34,832 nt of DNA from Nitrospira sp. (lineage in GTDB: Bacteria > Nitrospirota > Nitrospiria > Nitrospirales > Nitrospiraceae), in NCBI GenBank assembly GCA_020697375.1, contig JAJFBJ010000047.1, positions 1 to 34,832 on the forward strand. The letters run 5' to 3'. Each line of letters opens with the position of its first letter. The stretch's first letter is position 1. Made by a program: the position numbers and the translations under genes. Under the pieces are notes generated by a model, which was given only the letters and a program-made list of their open reading frames with translations, was not told the origin of the DNA and made no database searches. Of the stretch, positions 1-7,570 are shown piece after piece.

Positions 1-155
1 AGGCAGCCATGCAGGACCCTGCCGTCAGATCGAACGCGAATGAGTTGCAGGAACGCAGCCATGTCTTGCAAGCGGCGCAAGCCGACGTCGAGCGGCTCTA
101 CGCCCGATGGGCCGAACTTGAGGAGAGACGAGCAGAGACCGTGCCTGGTTCGTGA
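1..155 (+). CDS. ABC-F family ATPase, C-terminal end only (partial)
   Basis: The open frame enters from the left edge and ends at TGA 153-155, leaving about 50 residues. They are highly charged and helical, with the pattern LQAAQADVERLYARWAELEE. This is typical of the C-terminal coiled coil of ABC-F ATPases (Uup/EttA-like soluble proteins acting on the ribosome or nucleic acid), where an LYARWEELE-like helix closes the protein. No nucleotide-binding domain is inside the window, so the family call rests on this tail alone. Any other protein ending in a coiled coil is possible. Confidence 0.55.
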   Translation, partial: AAMQDPAVRSNANELQERSHVLQAAQADVERLYARWAELEERRAETVPGS

Positions 156-526
156 GCAGCCGTCGGTTTATTGCTGCCGGCTCAACTACTGGGTCCGGCA
201 GATAAGGCGTCGATGCGCCTCTTCCGCATGTACCTCATCAAAGTTTCATGCATTCTTTAGCGAATTTTCATGTTGACGACGTACTATCCCGCCTCGTGGA
301 GTGAGGCCCGTTTGTCCTGCGCCTTTGTCTGCGAGGCCATGCCGAACCGGCAGAGAAGGCACAGGCAGCCTCAACTACAACTGTCATTGCTTCGATGGTG
401 GCCAGACTCGATCGATGGGCTGGCTGCCTCTGCTCTTACGGATCGCGCCTCGAAGCTATCATTTCGTTCTACAGCGATGGCATGTGACCCCTGTTGCATG
501 ATCGACAGAAGAAAGGGAATGACCGA
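156..526. other. Intergenic stretch with no gene seen
   Basis: The 371 bases between the ABC-F tail and the glycosyltransferase-like gene contain short open frames on both strands, but none has a ribosome binding site or a recognisable protein. I see no clear terminator hairpin with a T run, no tRNA-like cloverleaf and no tandem repeat. The promoter of the next gene must lie here, but I cannot place it with confidence. Confidence 0.4.
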
Positions 527-1174
527 ATGCGTATCGCTCATGTCAGCCCGTTTTTCGAGGAAGTGTCGGCCGATGCCGATGGTGTGGAAGGAAGAGGCGT
601 CGCGTTTCTGGCGAAGGGCCTGACCCGGTTCGGTCATGATGTCACGGTGTTTGCCAGTGGGGGAAGCAGCGTATCGGGTACGTTGGTACCTATCGCCCAC
701 CAGGCGCTGCGGCACTATCCCTCTCCGAAACGCCATCTCTCGGAAGGGTTGGCGTTTCTCGCGCTCGAAAAGGCATTCTCTACGGCCTCGCCCTTCGATC
801 TCATTCATGTGCATGCGGGATTTGCCGCCTTTCCGTTGATGCGCCGTAGCCCGGTCCCCATCATGGCGACGGTGTATGGCCCATTGGATGCGCCTGAAGT
901 CCTCAAGGTCTATCGCGAGTTCAAGGAATTGGCCCTCGTGGCGACTTGTGCGGAACAGGTCCGGCAATGTCCCGAGCTGAACTGGCAGGCCATCATTCCC
1001 TGGAATTTTTCACTGCAGCGAGAAGGCGCATTTGGAGCGGAGCCCGGATCCCTCGTTGAGACCGCGATGGCCTACACGGCGGTCTACGATCGCGTGATCA
1101 CGGCATCGATCACTCGTCGGCGAGCGGTTTTGCTTGGCTACTCCCTTCAAGAAGCGGAGAGCCGCCTTGGATGA
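527..1174 (+). CDS. Glycosyltransferase family 4-like protein lacking the donor-binding domain
   Basis: The 215-residue product starts MRIAHVSPFFEE, the usual opening of the N-terminal Rossmann domain of GT4 (GT-B fold) glycosyltransferases. A GxGxxFLAKGLxxxGHDVTVFA region follows (residues 22-43), then DLIHVHAGFAAF (91-102) and the acceptor-side segment VYGPLDAPEVLKVYREF (116-132). ATG 527 is chosen over TTG 494 because GAAAGGGA lies just upstream and homology begins there. GT4 enzymes are normally 350-400 residues. Here the chain passes from the end of the N-domain (NWQAIIPWN, about 153-160) almost directly to a helix like the C-terminal closing helix of the family (VETAMAYTAVYDRVI, about 177-191). 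The UDP-sugar-binding C-terminal domain with its E(x7)E motif is therefore missing. It is probably not a normal transferase: either a decayed gene or a repurposed single-domain protein. Confidence 0.7.
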   Translation: MRIAHVSPFFEEVSADADGVEGRGVAFLAKGLTRFGHDVTVFASGGSSVSGTLVPIAHQALRHYPSPKRHLSEGLAFLALEKAFSTASPFDLIHVHAGFAAFPLMRRSPVPIMATVYGPLDAPEVLKVYREFKELALVATCAEQVRQCPELNWQAIIPWNFSLQREGAFGAEPGSLVETAMAYTAVYDRVITASITRRRAVLLGYSLQEAESRLG

Positions 1175-1234
1175 CCTCATGGCGGCCTAAAATCCCTCTT
1201 TCTTCCCTCACAGTAACTCTGATAGAAGTCTTGC

Positions 1235-1987
1235 ATGTTGGAATTGCTTGGGCTCGGCGCGATTGCCGGTGTCATTCCTGTTTATCTCGGCATTTTCGCG
1301 GCATTGCTGCTTGGCAAAGTCTTGCCGCGTACCTGGGAAGGCGCACTCATCGGTGTCGCGACCGGGGTCTTGGTCTATCTCTTTTTCGATCTCATGCACG
1401 AGGCTGTCGAGCTGACGGGCGCGCGCGACGGACTCTCGTGGATCCTGTTTCTCGGAAGCCTCGGATTGAGTTTGATCGGGTTGGTGGCGTTGGAGTCCAG
1501 TCAGGTATTCGCCGGCCGATCCGGAAACCGGGTACTGTCCCTTCCCTATATGATCGCGGTGGGGATGGGATTGCACAATCTCGGCGAGGGCCTCGCGATC
1601 GGCGCGAGCTACGCGAGCGGGCAGTGGGCCCTGAGCATGTTGCTGGTGACGGGATTCGGCCTGCACAACGGCACTGAAGGATTCGGTATCGTGGGGGCGG
1701 CCGGCAAAACGCCGATCTCCGGCCGTGATGTGCTGTTGCTGGGACTGATCGCCGGAGCGCCGACCTGCATCGGAACGTTCCTCAGCGGTCAGGGGCTGTC
1801 TCCCTATTTCTCCATTTGCTTTTATACGCTGGCAGCGGGATCACTGCTGTACGTGATTCTCTCGCTCACGGCCATGTCTTACACCGCGACGCGCCGCCTG
1901 CAGGTTGCGGTGGGAATGTTCTTCGGCATCAGTCTCATGTTTGTCACCGCCATGATCCTGACGCTTGTCAGTGGTATCCGCAGCTGA
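1235..1987 (+). CDS. ZIP family divalent metal transporter (ZupT/GufA-like)
   Basis: The product is a 250-residue polytopic inner-membrane protein with about eight hydrophobic segments. The two ZIP metal-site motifs are present: HNLGEG (His114, Glu118) in the fourth segment and HNGTEG (His144, Glu148) in the fifth. In the family these form the binuclear metal site that carries Zn2+, Fe2+ or related ions into the cytoplasm. A histidine/acid cluster (FDLMHEAVE, residues 51-59) in an early segment also fits. The length matches bacterial GufA/ZupT proteins. ATG 1235 has only a weak purine-rich element (GATAGAAG) upstream. It lies 60 bases after the glycosyltransferase-like gene. The metal transported cannot be read from sequence. 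Confidence 0.85.
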   Translation: MLELLGLGAIAGVIPVYLGIFAALLLGKVLPRTWEGALIGVATGVLVYLFFDLMHEAVELTGARDGLSWILFLGSLGLSLIGLVALESSQVFAGRSGNRVLSLPYMIAVGMGLHNLGEGLAIGASYASGQWALSMLLVTGFGLHNGTEGFGIVGAAGKTPISGRDVLLLGLIAGAPTCIGTFLSGQGLSPYFSICFYTLAAGSLLYVILSLTAMSYTATRRLQVAVGMFFGISLMFVTAMILTLVSGIRS

Positions 1988-2122
1988 CATACCTCCACGC
2001 GTCCTTTCTGTTCCCATACGAGTCAGCTCATCTCACTCGCCTCATCGTTGAAATGCCGGAGGTGACTTTCGAAACGGCGCGGTACTCATGGACAGAGCAT
2101 GGCGGATCTATCCGGCATTGAA

Positions 2123-2152
2123 TTGACCCCGCGCAGGTCGGTTGTGTATAAA
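2123..2152 (+). promoter_or_regulatory. Sigma-70-like promoter of the DHS-like gene
   Basis: TTGACC (2123-2128) and TATAAA (2147-2152) are separated by 18 bases. They lie 46 bases before the start codon of the deoxyhypusine-synthase-like gene, which itself has GGGAGG eight bases upstream. The same TTGACC plus 18-base spacing recurs before the hlyD-like gene and purE. Confidence 0.5.
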
Positions 2153-2198
2153 ATGACTGCCGGTTTAAAGGTGTGATTTTTTTCGGGAGGCGTTCATC

Positions 2199-3302
2199 AT
2201 GGCGGTACGGGAATTTCACGACGGTGCCAAGGATGGCTTGGAGGCCTTGGAGCCTCTCGACCCCGACAAGATTCATTCTTTTTCTGAGCTGCTGGAGGCG
2301 ATGAGGAAGACGGCATTCGGCGGGAGACGGCTCGGAGAGGCCTATGAAACCCTCGCTGCGATGGTCGACGATCCCGAATGCAAAGTCGTCCTGACGCTCT
2401 CGGGCGCCATGACCATCGCCAAAATGGGCAAGATCATCAGCACGATGATCGATCGCGGCATGGTGCAGGCCATCGTCTCGACCGGCGCGCTGGTGGCGCA
2501 CGGTTTGAGTGAATCGGTCGGCAAGGTCCACTATCGTCACGACGCATCTTCCAGCGACGAAGAATTGTTTCAAAAAGGTTATAACCGCGTGTACGACACG
2601 CTCGAAATGGAATCGAATCTCAACTATGTCGAGCATGTCGTCTCCAGGACCTTGAAACGCCTCAATACCGATCAGCCCTTGTCGTCCCATCTCTTGACCA
2701 GGGAATTGGGTAAGACATTGACGGAAGAGTTCGAAGGTCCCGGCATTCTCAAGAGCGCCTATGTGAAACAGGTGCCGGTGTATATTCCTGCGTTCACCGA
2801 TTCCGAAATGGGCCTCGATGTGGGCACCTGGGCCATGGGGAAGAATATTGATTGGGCCCGCGGCCAAACGAAGGAGGGCGGGGATCTGGCGGTATTGCGC
2901 GCCCTGCACCAGACTTGCCCGTTGTTCAATCCCTATCTCGACCTCAATCACTATGCGGAGGAAATTCTGGGCTCCACGCGGCTCGGCATTTTCACCATCG
3001 GCGGCGGGGTCCCACGGAATTGGGCTCAACAGGTCGCGCCCTATATTGAAATCGGGAATGCGCGCCTGGGGTTGAATGTGAGGCCGCCGCGCTTTCACTA
3101 TGGGGTCAGGATCTGTCCGGAACCGGATTACTGGGGCGGGCTGAGCGGTTGCACCTATCAGGAAGGCATCTCATGGGGTAAATTCGTGCCGCCTGCCGAA
3201 GGCGGCCGCTTTGCCGAAGTCTTGAGCGATGCCACACTGGTGTGGCCCTTGCTCATGCTGGGATTGCTGGAACGAAGCCGCACGAAGAGCGCTTCAGCAT
3301 GA
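2199..3302 (+). CDS. Deoxyhypusine synthase-like protein (possible homospermidine synthase)
   Basis: The 367-residue product has the length and layout of the deoxyhypusine synthase family, which moves an aminobutyl group with NAD. In eukaryotes and archaea the acceptor is a lysine of eIF5A; in many bacteria DHS-like enzymes make sym-homospermidine from putrescine or spermidine. Visible family features are VVLTLSGAMTIAKMG (NAD site, about 64-78), STGALVAHGLSESVG (about 94-108), YIPAFTDSEMG (about 196-206), and near the end EGISWGKF, whose Lys (about 328) aligns with the catalytic lysine of human DHS. ATG 2199 is backed by GGGAGG. The stop overlaps the next start (ATGA), so it is probably co-transcribed with the DsbA-like gene. 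Arginine decarboxylase and agmatinase downstream favour a polyamine role, since bacteria have no eIF5A. The substrate is inferred. Confidence 0.85.
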   Translation: MAVREFHDGAKDGLEALEPLDPDKIHSFSELLEAMRKTAFGGRRLGEAYETLAAMVDDPECKVVLTLSGAMTIAKMGKIISTMIDRGMVQAIVSTGALVAHGLSESVGKVHYRHDASSSDEELFQKGYNRVYDTLEMESNLNYVEHVVSRTLKRLNTDQPLSSHLLTRELGKTLTEEFEGPGILKSAYVKQVPVYIPAFTDSEMGLDVGTWAMGKNIDWARGQTKEGGDLAVLRALHQTCPLFNPYLDLNHYAEEILGSTRLGIFTIGGGVPRNWAQQVAPYIEIGNARLGLNVRPPRFHYGVRICPEPDYWGGLSGCTYQEGISWGKFVPPAEGGRFAEVLSDATLVWPLLMLGLLERSRTKSASA

Positions 3303-3952
3303 CCGTCGTAAAGGGCTGGCCGGCGAAGCTCAGTGCGCCGCTCATTCTGCTCCTGCTCGTGGCCGGCACTGCGGTGGCGGCGAGCGCGCCGGTGGTCGAT
3401 AGTCGTATGCGGGGCCAGGTGGATGCACCCGTGACGATGATCGAGTATTCGGACTTTACCTGCGGCTATTGCCTCAAATTCTTCAAGGAAACGTGGCCAA
3501 GGATTCAGGCGCGGTATGTCGAGACCGGCAAGGTCCGTTTCCTCTACAAGGATTATCCTCGCGCCGATCAAGGTCCCGGGCTGACCGCTGCCCTCGCGGC
3601 TCGCTGCGCCGGAGATCAGGGCGCCTATTGGCCGATGCACGACCGGTTATTTTCCGCGGACGGGCGGCTGGACGCAGACATCTACACACAACATGCCAAG
3701 ACGATCGGTCTCAATCAATCCCAGTTCCGGCAATGTTTGCGCGATGCTCCGCACGTGCAGGCCATTTTCCAAGACCGGAAGGAGGCGAATGCATGGGGTT
3801 TCCGAGGAACGCCAGGGTTTGTGCTGATGCGCACGACCCAGGAGCCGACCGTCAAGAACCCGGCGATTGCGATTCCCGGCGCCTTCCCGTTCGAAGCTTT
3901 CGAGGAAGAAATCGAGAAGTTGCTCTCCTCTGCGGGGTCGAAACCGAAGTAA
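3299..3952 (+). CDS. Secreted DsbA-like thioredoxin-fold protein (CGYC)
   Basis: The product is 217 residues. An N-terminal hydrophobic stretch (LSAPLILLLLVAGTAVAASA, about 11-30) looks like a cleavable Sec signal. The mature part has the DsbA/thioredoxin_4 pattern: APVTMIEYSDFTCGYCLKF with the redox pair Cys55-x-x-Cys58, and the cis-proline loop GTPGFVL near the C-terminus. Proteins of this class form or isomerise disulfides in the periplasm, or reduce them. ATG 3299 overlaps the stop of the DHS-like gene by four bases, so translation is probably coupled; a GTG at 3242 inside the upstream gene would spoil the signal peptide. A third cysteine lies at LAARCAGDQG and a fourth at FRQCLRD, a spacing seen in several DsbA-like proteins. 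The client is unknown. Confidence 0.85.
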   Translation: MTVVKGWPAKLSAPLILLLLVAGTAVAASAPVVDSRMRGQVDAPVTMIEYSDFTCGYCLKFFKETWPRIQARYVETGKVRFLYKDYPRADQGPGLTAALAARCAGDQGAYWPMHDRLFSADGRLDADIYTQHAKTIGLNQSQFRQCLRDAPHVQAIFQDRKEANAWGFRGTPGFVLMRTTQEPTVKNPAIAIPGAFPFEAFEEEIEKLLSSAGSKPK

Positions 3953-4033
3953 ATGCTCGAGGCAGAAAAGGAAGCAGCGCTATCAGCCTTTGTGAGTCGA
4001 TTATCGTCTAGCCAGGAAAGAGGAAACCGCACT

Positions 4034-4312
4034 ATGGGGTCGAAACAAGCCTTTTGGTCTGTGCCTGTGAAGGAAGGGCAGCCTGATCTGTGGGTCTGCA
4101 TGTCCTGTTTGGAGGAAGCGTTCTACCGAAAAGTTCCCATGCCCGATTGTCCCACATGCCATGGCGTGTCTACCTACGAAGCCTTTACCTTGGCCGCGAT
4201 TCAGGATTGGGGAACTGAAGAACTGATCGCCAAGGCACAGGCCGCTCAGAGCGATGAAGAAGCGCTTCGTATCGCTGTCCCCGCTTCTCCTCCCTTGGAG
4301 TCGGTGCCGTAG
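4034..4312 (+). CDS. Small zinc-ribbon protein, function unknown
   Basis: The 92-residue product carries two CxxC knuckles: VCMSC (Cys22, Cys25) and CPTC (Cys39, Cys42), 13 residues apart, as in a rubredoxin-like or zinc-ribbon fold. The flanks are acidic with no membrane segment or signal, so it is probably cytoplasmic. I start it at ATG 4034 because AGGAAAGAGGAAA lies just upstream. An in-frame ATG at 3953, directly after the previous stop, would add 27 residues that look unstructured. It sits between the DsbA-like gene and the aldehyde dehydrogenase in the same direction. I do not recognise a named family. It could bind zinc structurally or iron as a rubredoxin-like carrier. Confidence 0.6.
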   Translation: MGSKQAFWSVPVKEGQPDLWVCMSCLEEAFYRKVPMPDCPTCHGVSTYEAFTLAAIQDWGTEELIAKAQAAQSDEEALRIAVPASPPLESVP

Positions 4313-4340
4313 CGATCCCTTCTCTCGCGGAGTTGATCCG

Positions 4341-5771
4341 TTGGACAATGCACGCCCATTTCTAATCGGCGGCCGGTGGCATCACACCACTGCGGCCGTC
4401 CCCATACGAAACCCCTACAACGGCGAGATCATTGCCCACGTCTGCCACGCCGGTCCGACCGAAGCGGCGATGGCCGTGCAGTCTACCGTCGAAGGCGCCG
4501 TTGCGATGCGCGAGCTGTCGAGCTATGCGCGAGCCACGATTCTTCAGAAGGCCGCGCAGTCACTCCAGGCACGTCAGGAAGAGTTTGCGCGCGCGATGAC
4601 GGGAGAGGCCGGCAAGCCTCTGACCGATTCGCGCCGGGAGGTCGGCCGTGCCATTCAGACCTTCACGGTTGCCGCCGAAGAGGCAAAACGAATCGGCGGC
4701 GACGTGGTGCCGCTGGATTGGTCGCCCGGAATGGAATCGCATTGGGGCATCACGCGGCGGTTTCCCATCGGGCCGATTCTCGGCATCACTCCTTTCAATT
4801 TCCCGCTGAACCTCGTCGTCCATAAGGTGGCTCCGGCCCTGGCGGCGGGCAATTCGATCCTGATCAAGCCTGCCCCGCAGACTCCCTTGACGGCACTCAT
4901 GCTCGGTGAATTGTTGATCGAGGCCGGCGTTCCGCCTGGAGGCCTCAACGTGCTGCCCTGCGATAACTCCACGGCTGAGCAATTGGTGATCGAGCCGAGA
5001 TTCAAGTTGCTCAGCTTTACCGGGAGTGCTCCGGTGGGCTGGATGTTGAAGGAGAAATGCGGCAAAAAGAAAGTGGTGCTCGAGCTGGGCGGCAACGCCG
5101 CGGTGATCGTCGAACCGGATGCCGACCTGGATCATGTGGTGCAACGTTGTGTGGCCGGAGGGTTCAGCTATGCCGGACAAACCTGCATTTCAGTGCAGCG
5201 GATTTTCGTGCATGAATCGGTCTCGGCGGCTTTTACCGATAGGCTGGTTTCCCAGGTGCGGCGGCTTCAAACGGGAGATCCGGCCGACGAGCGCACCGTT
5301 GTCGGTCCGTTGATCGACGTCGGCGCGGCCCAACGCATCGAAAATTGGATCGGAGAATCCGTGGCGCAAGGAGCACGGCTTCTGTCTGGGGGGACTCGAA
5401 CGGGATCACTCGTTCAGCCGGTCGTGTTGTCTCAGGTAACGGCCACGATGAAGGTGTCTTGCCGGGAAGTTTTCGGCCCGCTGGTGAGCGTCACTCCCTA
5501 CCGTGACTTCGACGCAGCGCTGAAGTCGGTGAACGAGTCGGATTACGGTCTGCAAGCCGGAGTCTTTACTCAACAGGTGGGACGCATTTTCCAAGCGTTC
5601 GAGGGGCTGGAGGTCGGCGCAGTCCTGGCAAACGAGATTCCCACCTTCCGTGCGGACCATATGCCCTATGGAGGAGTGAAGGATTCGGGGATCGGCCGCG
5701 AAGGTGTTCGGTATGCCATCGAAGACATGACGGAGACGAAACTGCTGGTCATGAATCTTCGCCGACCCTGA
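4341..5771 (+). CDS. NAD(P)-dependent aldehyde dehydrogenase
   Basis: The 476-residue product is a full-length member of the ALDH superfamily, which oxidises aldehydes to acids. It has the cofactor segment PIGPILGITPFNFPLN, the glycine motif FTGSAPVG, the general-base glutamate in LELGGN (Glu248) and the nucleophilic cysteine in GQTCISVQR (Cys282). The C-terminal EVFGPLVSV and PYGGVKDSGIGREG segments also fit. I take TTG 4341 as start: it follows GCGGAG at a good distance and gives the usual opening (PFLIGGRW). ATG 4254 would overlap the zinc-ribbon gene by 59 bases and add a non-homologous leader. The substrate is not readable. Because it lies between polyamine genes, oxidation of 4-aminobutyraldehyde is an attractive but unproven guess. 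Confidence 0.85.
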   Translation: MDNARPFLIGGRWHHTTAAVPIRNPYNGEIIAHVCHAGPTEAAMAVQSTVEGAVAMRELSSYARATILQKAAQSLQARQEEFARAMTGEAGKPLTDSRREVGRAIQTFTVAAEEAKRIGGDVVPLDWSPGMESHWGITRRFPIGPILGITPFNFPLNLVVHKVAPALAAGNSILIKPAPQTPLTALMLGELLIEAGVPPGGLNVLPCDNSTAEQLVIEPRFKLLSFTGSAPVGWMLKEKCGKKKVVLELGGNAAVIVEPDADLDHVVQRCVAGGFSYAGQTCISVQRIFVHESVSAAFTDRLVSQVRRLQTGDPADERTVVGPLIDVGAAQRIENWIGESVAQGARLLSGGTRTGSLVQPVVLSQVTATMKVSCREVFGPLVSVTPYRDFDAALKSVNESDYGLQAGVFTQQVGRIFQAFEGLEVGAVLANEIPTFRADHMPYGGVKDSGIGREGVRYAIEDMTETKLLVMNLRRP

Positions 5772-5946
5772 TAGAATTGAACCGGCCACAAAAAAACCAC
5801 GCCGCTATATTGCGCATACAGCACAAACTTGATACAACTTCCGCCCGTATAGCCGCATCATTACGCGCGCCGGTGAAGGTCCGTGACAATCATTCGACCA
5901 CTCATGTTGGAGTGATTTCGACGAGGGATGAAGGGGGAGCGTATAC

Positions 5947-6522
5947 ATGGTACCGACACACATGTTCCTGACGCGAGGCGTCGGGATGCACAAGGAAAAG
6001 CTGGCCGCGTTCGAGCAGGCCTTACGAAGCGCCGGCGTGGCCTACTGCAACCTCGTCAGCGTCTCGTCGATTCTTCCTCCCAATTGCAAAATCCTTCCGC
6101 GCAAGCGCGGCGAAAAACTGCTGAACCCGGGTGAAATCACCTTCTGCGTCATGGCCAGGTCGGAAACGAATGAGCGCAACCGGTTGATCTCCGCGTCCAT
6201 CGGGTTGGCCATTCCGACCGATCGCGATACGTATGGCTATCTCTCCGAGCACCATGCCTATGGCGAGACGGACGAGGAGTCAGGCGAATACACCGAGGAC
6301 CTGGCCGCGCAAATGTTGGCCACCACGCAAGGTATCGAATTCGATCCCGATGTCGCCTGGAAAGAGCGCGAGCAGGTGTTCAAGGTGGGCGGGAAAATCG
6401 TTCGGACGCTGAATATCACGCAATCGGCGGTCGGCCGCCCCCATCGGTGGACATGCGTCATAGCGCTGGCGGTATTTATTCCCACAGAAAATATTCCCAA
6501 GAGTCTCCGGAACCAGGACTGA
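5947..6522 (+). CDS. pdaD: Pyruvoyl-dependent arginine decarboxylase
   Basis: The 191-residue proenzyme matches the archaeal/bacterial PvlArgDC family: [20 protein letters not shown] (7-26), then the self-cleavage site [10 protein letters not shown]. The chain is expected to break between Ser40 and Ser41, converting Ser41 into the pyruvoyl cofactor. The downstream [12 protein letters not shown] segment carries Glu101, the likely counterpart of the catalytic acid of the Methanocaldococcus enzyme. It converts arginine to agmatine plus CO2. ATG 5947 is preceded by AAGGGGGAG. The NITQSAVG(R) segment near residue 165 is also family-typical; the last dozen residues (after AVFIPTEN) extend beyond the archaeal form. 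Agmatinase begins 12 bases after its stop, so the two steps to putrescine are co-encoded. Confidence 0.9.
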   Translation: MVPTHMFLTRGVGMHKEKLAAFEQALRSAGVAYCNLVSVSSILPPNCKILPRKRGEKLLNPGEITFCVMARSETNERNRLISASIGLAIPTDRDTYGYLSEHHAYGETDEESGEYTEDLAAQMLATTQGIEFDPDVAWKEREQVFKVGGKIVRTLNITQSAVGRPHRWTCVIALAVFIPTENIPKSLRNQD

Positions 6523-6534
6523 CGGCGGGCGGTT

Positions 6535-7467
6535 ATGGCGCTCCCATCTGGATGGCTCGGGCAGAGCGACAACTTTCTCGGCATCGACGAGCCCTGGTGT
6601 CATCCCGAGCTCGCCGGGGTCTACGTACTTCCCGCTCCCTACGAACATACCTCGAGTTATATCCTCGGGTCCGATAAAGGACCATCCGCCATCATCGAAG
6701 CGTCCCAGCAGGTCGAGTTGTACGATGAGACGCTGCGGTACGAACCCTATCGCGAATGGGGCGGCGTGGCCACGGCCGCCGGCCTGAACCTAGACGGCCT
6801 CGTCGATGGACCGGCCGTGCAGGCCATTCAAAACTTCGTGGAGCCGCATGTCGGCCGGGGGAAATTTCTCGTCACCTTGACCGGTGAACATACCGGCGCG
6901 CTGGGGGCGATTCGCGCGCATGCGCGGGCCTATCCGGCGATGTGCGTCGTGCAGATCGATGCCCATGGCGATCTCCGCCAGGCCTATCAAGGGAATCCTT
7001 TCAGCCATGCCAGCGTCATGGCGCGCGTGGTTCAGGACGGGCTTCCGCTGGTGCAGGTCGGCGTCCGTTCGATCAGCCCGGAGGAAATCGACCTGATCGA
7101 AACGACCTCTCGAATCACTACGTTTTTTGCGGACTCGATTCTAGATCCCTCCGGTCCTTACGAGGGGAAAGCCGCCAGATGGATTCCGGACATTCTGGCA
7201 TCCTGCACCGGTCCGGTATATCTCACGTTCGATTGCGATGGACTCGATGCCTCGCTCGTGCCGGCGCTTGGGACGCCTGAGCCGGGCGGCTTAGGGTGGT
7301 ACGACACTCTTGCACTCGTTACCGCGCTGGCCAAGGGTCCAGGAATCGTGGGCATGGACATCAGCGAAATCGCGCCCATTGAAGGATTCGTCGCTCCCCA
7401 ATTCTGTATCGCCAGACTGATCTATCGCATGCTCGGCCGGATCCGTGCCGGCCGGCGCGTCCACTAG
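6535..7467 (+). CDS. speB: Agmatinase / ureohydrolase family enzyme
   Basis: The 310-residue product has all binuclear manganese motifs of the ureohydrolases: GEHT (His119, usually GGDH), DAHGD (Asp142, His144, Asp146), the SHAS loop (157-160) and LTFDCDGLDAS (Asp233, Asp235). The GTPEPGG loop of agmatinases follows. It should hydrolyse agmatine to putrescine and urea in the cytoplasm. Arginase is the alternative, but the arginine decarboxylase immediately upstream argues for agmatinase. The Asp-to-Glu change in GEHT is conservative and the His ligand remains. Its TAG stop lies inside a CTAGCAGG repeat motif that begins at 7464. Confidence 0.88.
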   Translation: MALPSGWLGQSDNFLGIDEPWCHPELAGVYVLPAPYEHTSSYILGSDKGPSAIIEASQQVELYDETLRYEPYREWGGVATAAGLNLDGLVDGPAVQAIQNFVEPHVGRGKFLVTLTGEHTGALGAIRAHARAYPAMCVVQIDAHGDLRQAYQGNPFSHASVMARVVQDGLPLVQVGVRSISPEEIDLIETTSRITTFFADSILDPSGPYEGKAARWIPDILASCTGPVYLTFDCDGLDASLVPALGTPEPGGLGWYDTLALVTALAKGPGIVGMDISEIAPIEGFVAPQFCIARLIYRMLGRIRAGRRVH

Positions 7468-7531
7468 CAGGTGTCGAAAAGGGCCTCCAGCGCCGTTTTC
7501 GCGTCGCTCAGACATTCAACGTAGGGGCTCA
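7464..7531 (+). repeat. Dispersed intergenic repeat, copy A
   Basis: The segment starts CTAGCAGGTGTCGAAAAG and continues with GCGCCGTTTTCGCGTCGCTC and CAACGTAGGGGC. It aligns, with scattered differences, to copy B (9329-9470, same strand: CTAACGGGCCGTTCACAAAG, CAGCGGCGTTCTC, CACCGTACGGCC). Its first 17 bases are nearly identical to copy C read on the minus strand (9550 downward). The TAG of the agmatinase stop is part of the first four bases. It resembles repeats I recall from Nitrospira intergenic regions; genome-wide copy number cannot be checked here. Confidence 0.5.
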
Positions 7532-7570
7532 AGGTAGGTCTCATCTCTTCACCCTCCCATTCATATCGTG

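Noticed and set aside
371..967. Minus-strand open frame of 198 codons opposite the glycosyltransferase-like gene
   Set aside because: It is antisense to a gene with clear GT4 motifs and a good ribosome binding site, and its protein is Arg/His-rich with no family likeness.
2028..3098. Minus-strand open frame of 356 codons
   Set aside because: It lies opposite the DHS-like gene, whose catalytic motifs and promoter are clear; the antisense product looks like a high-GC shadow.
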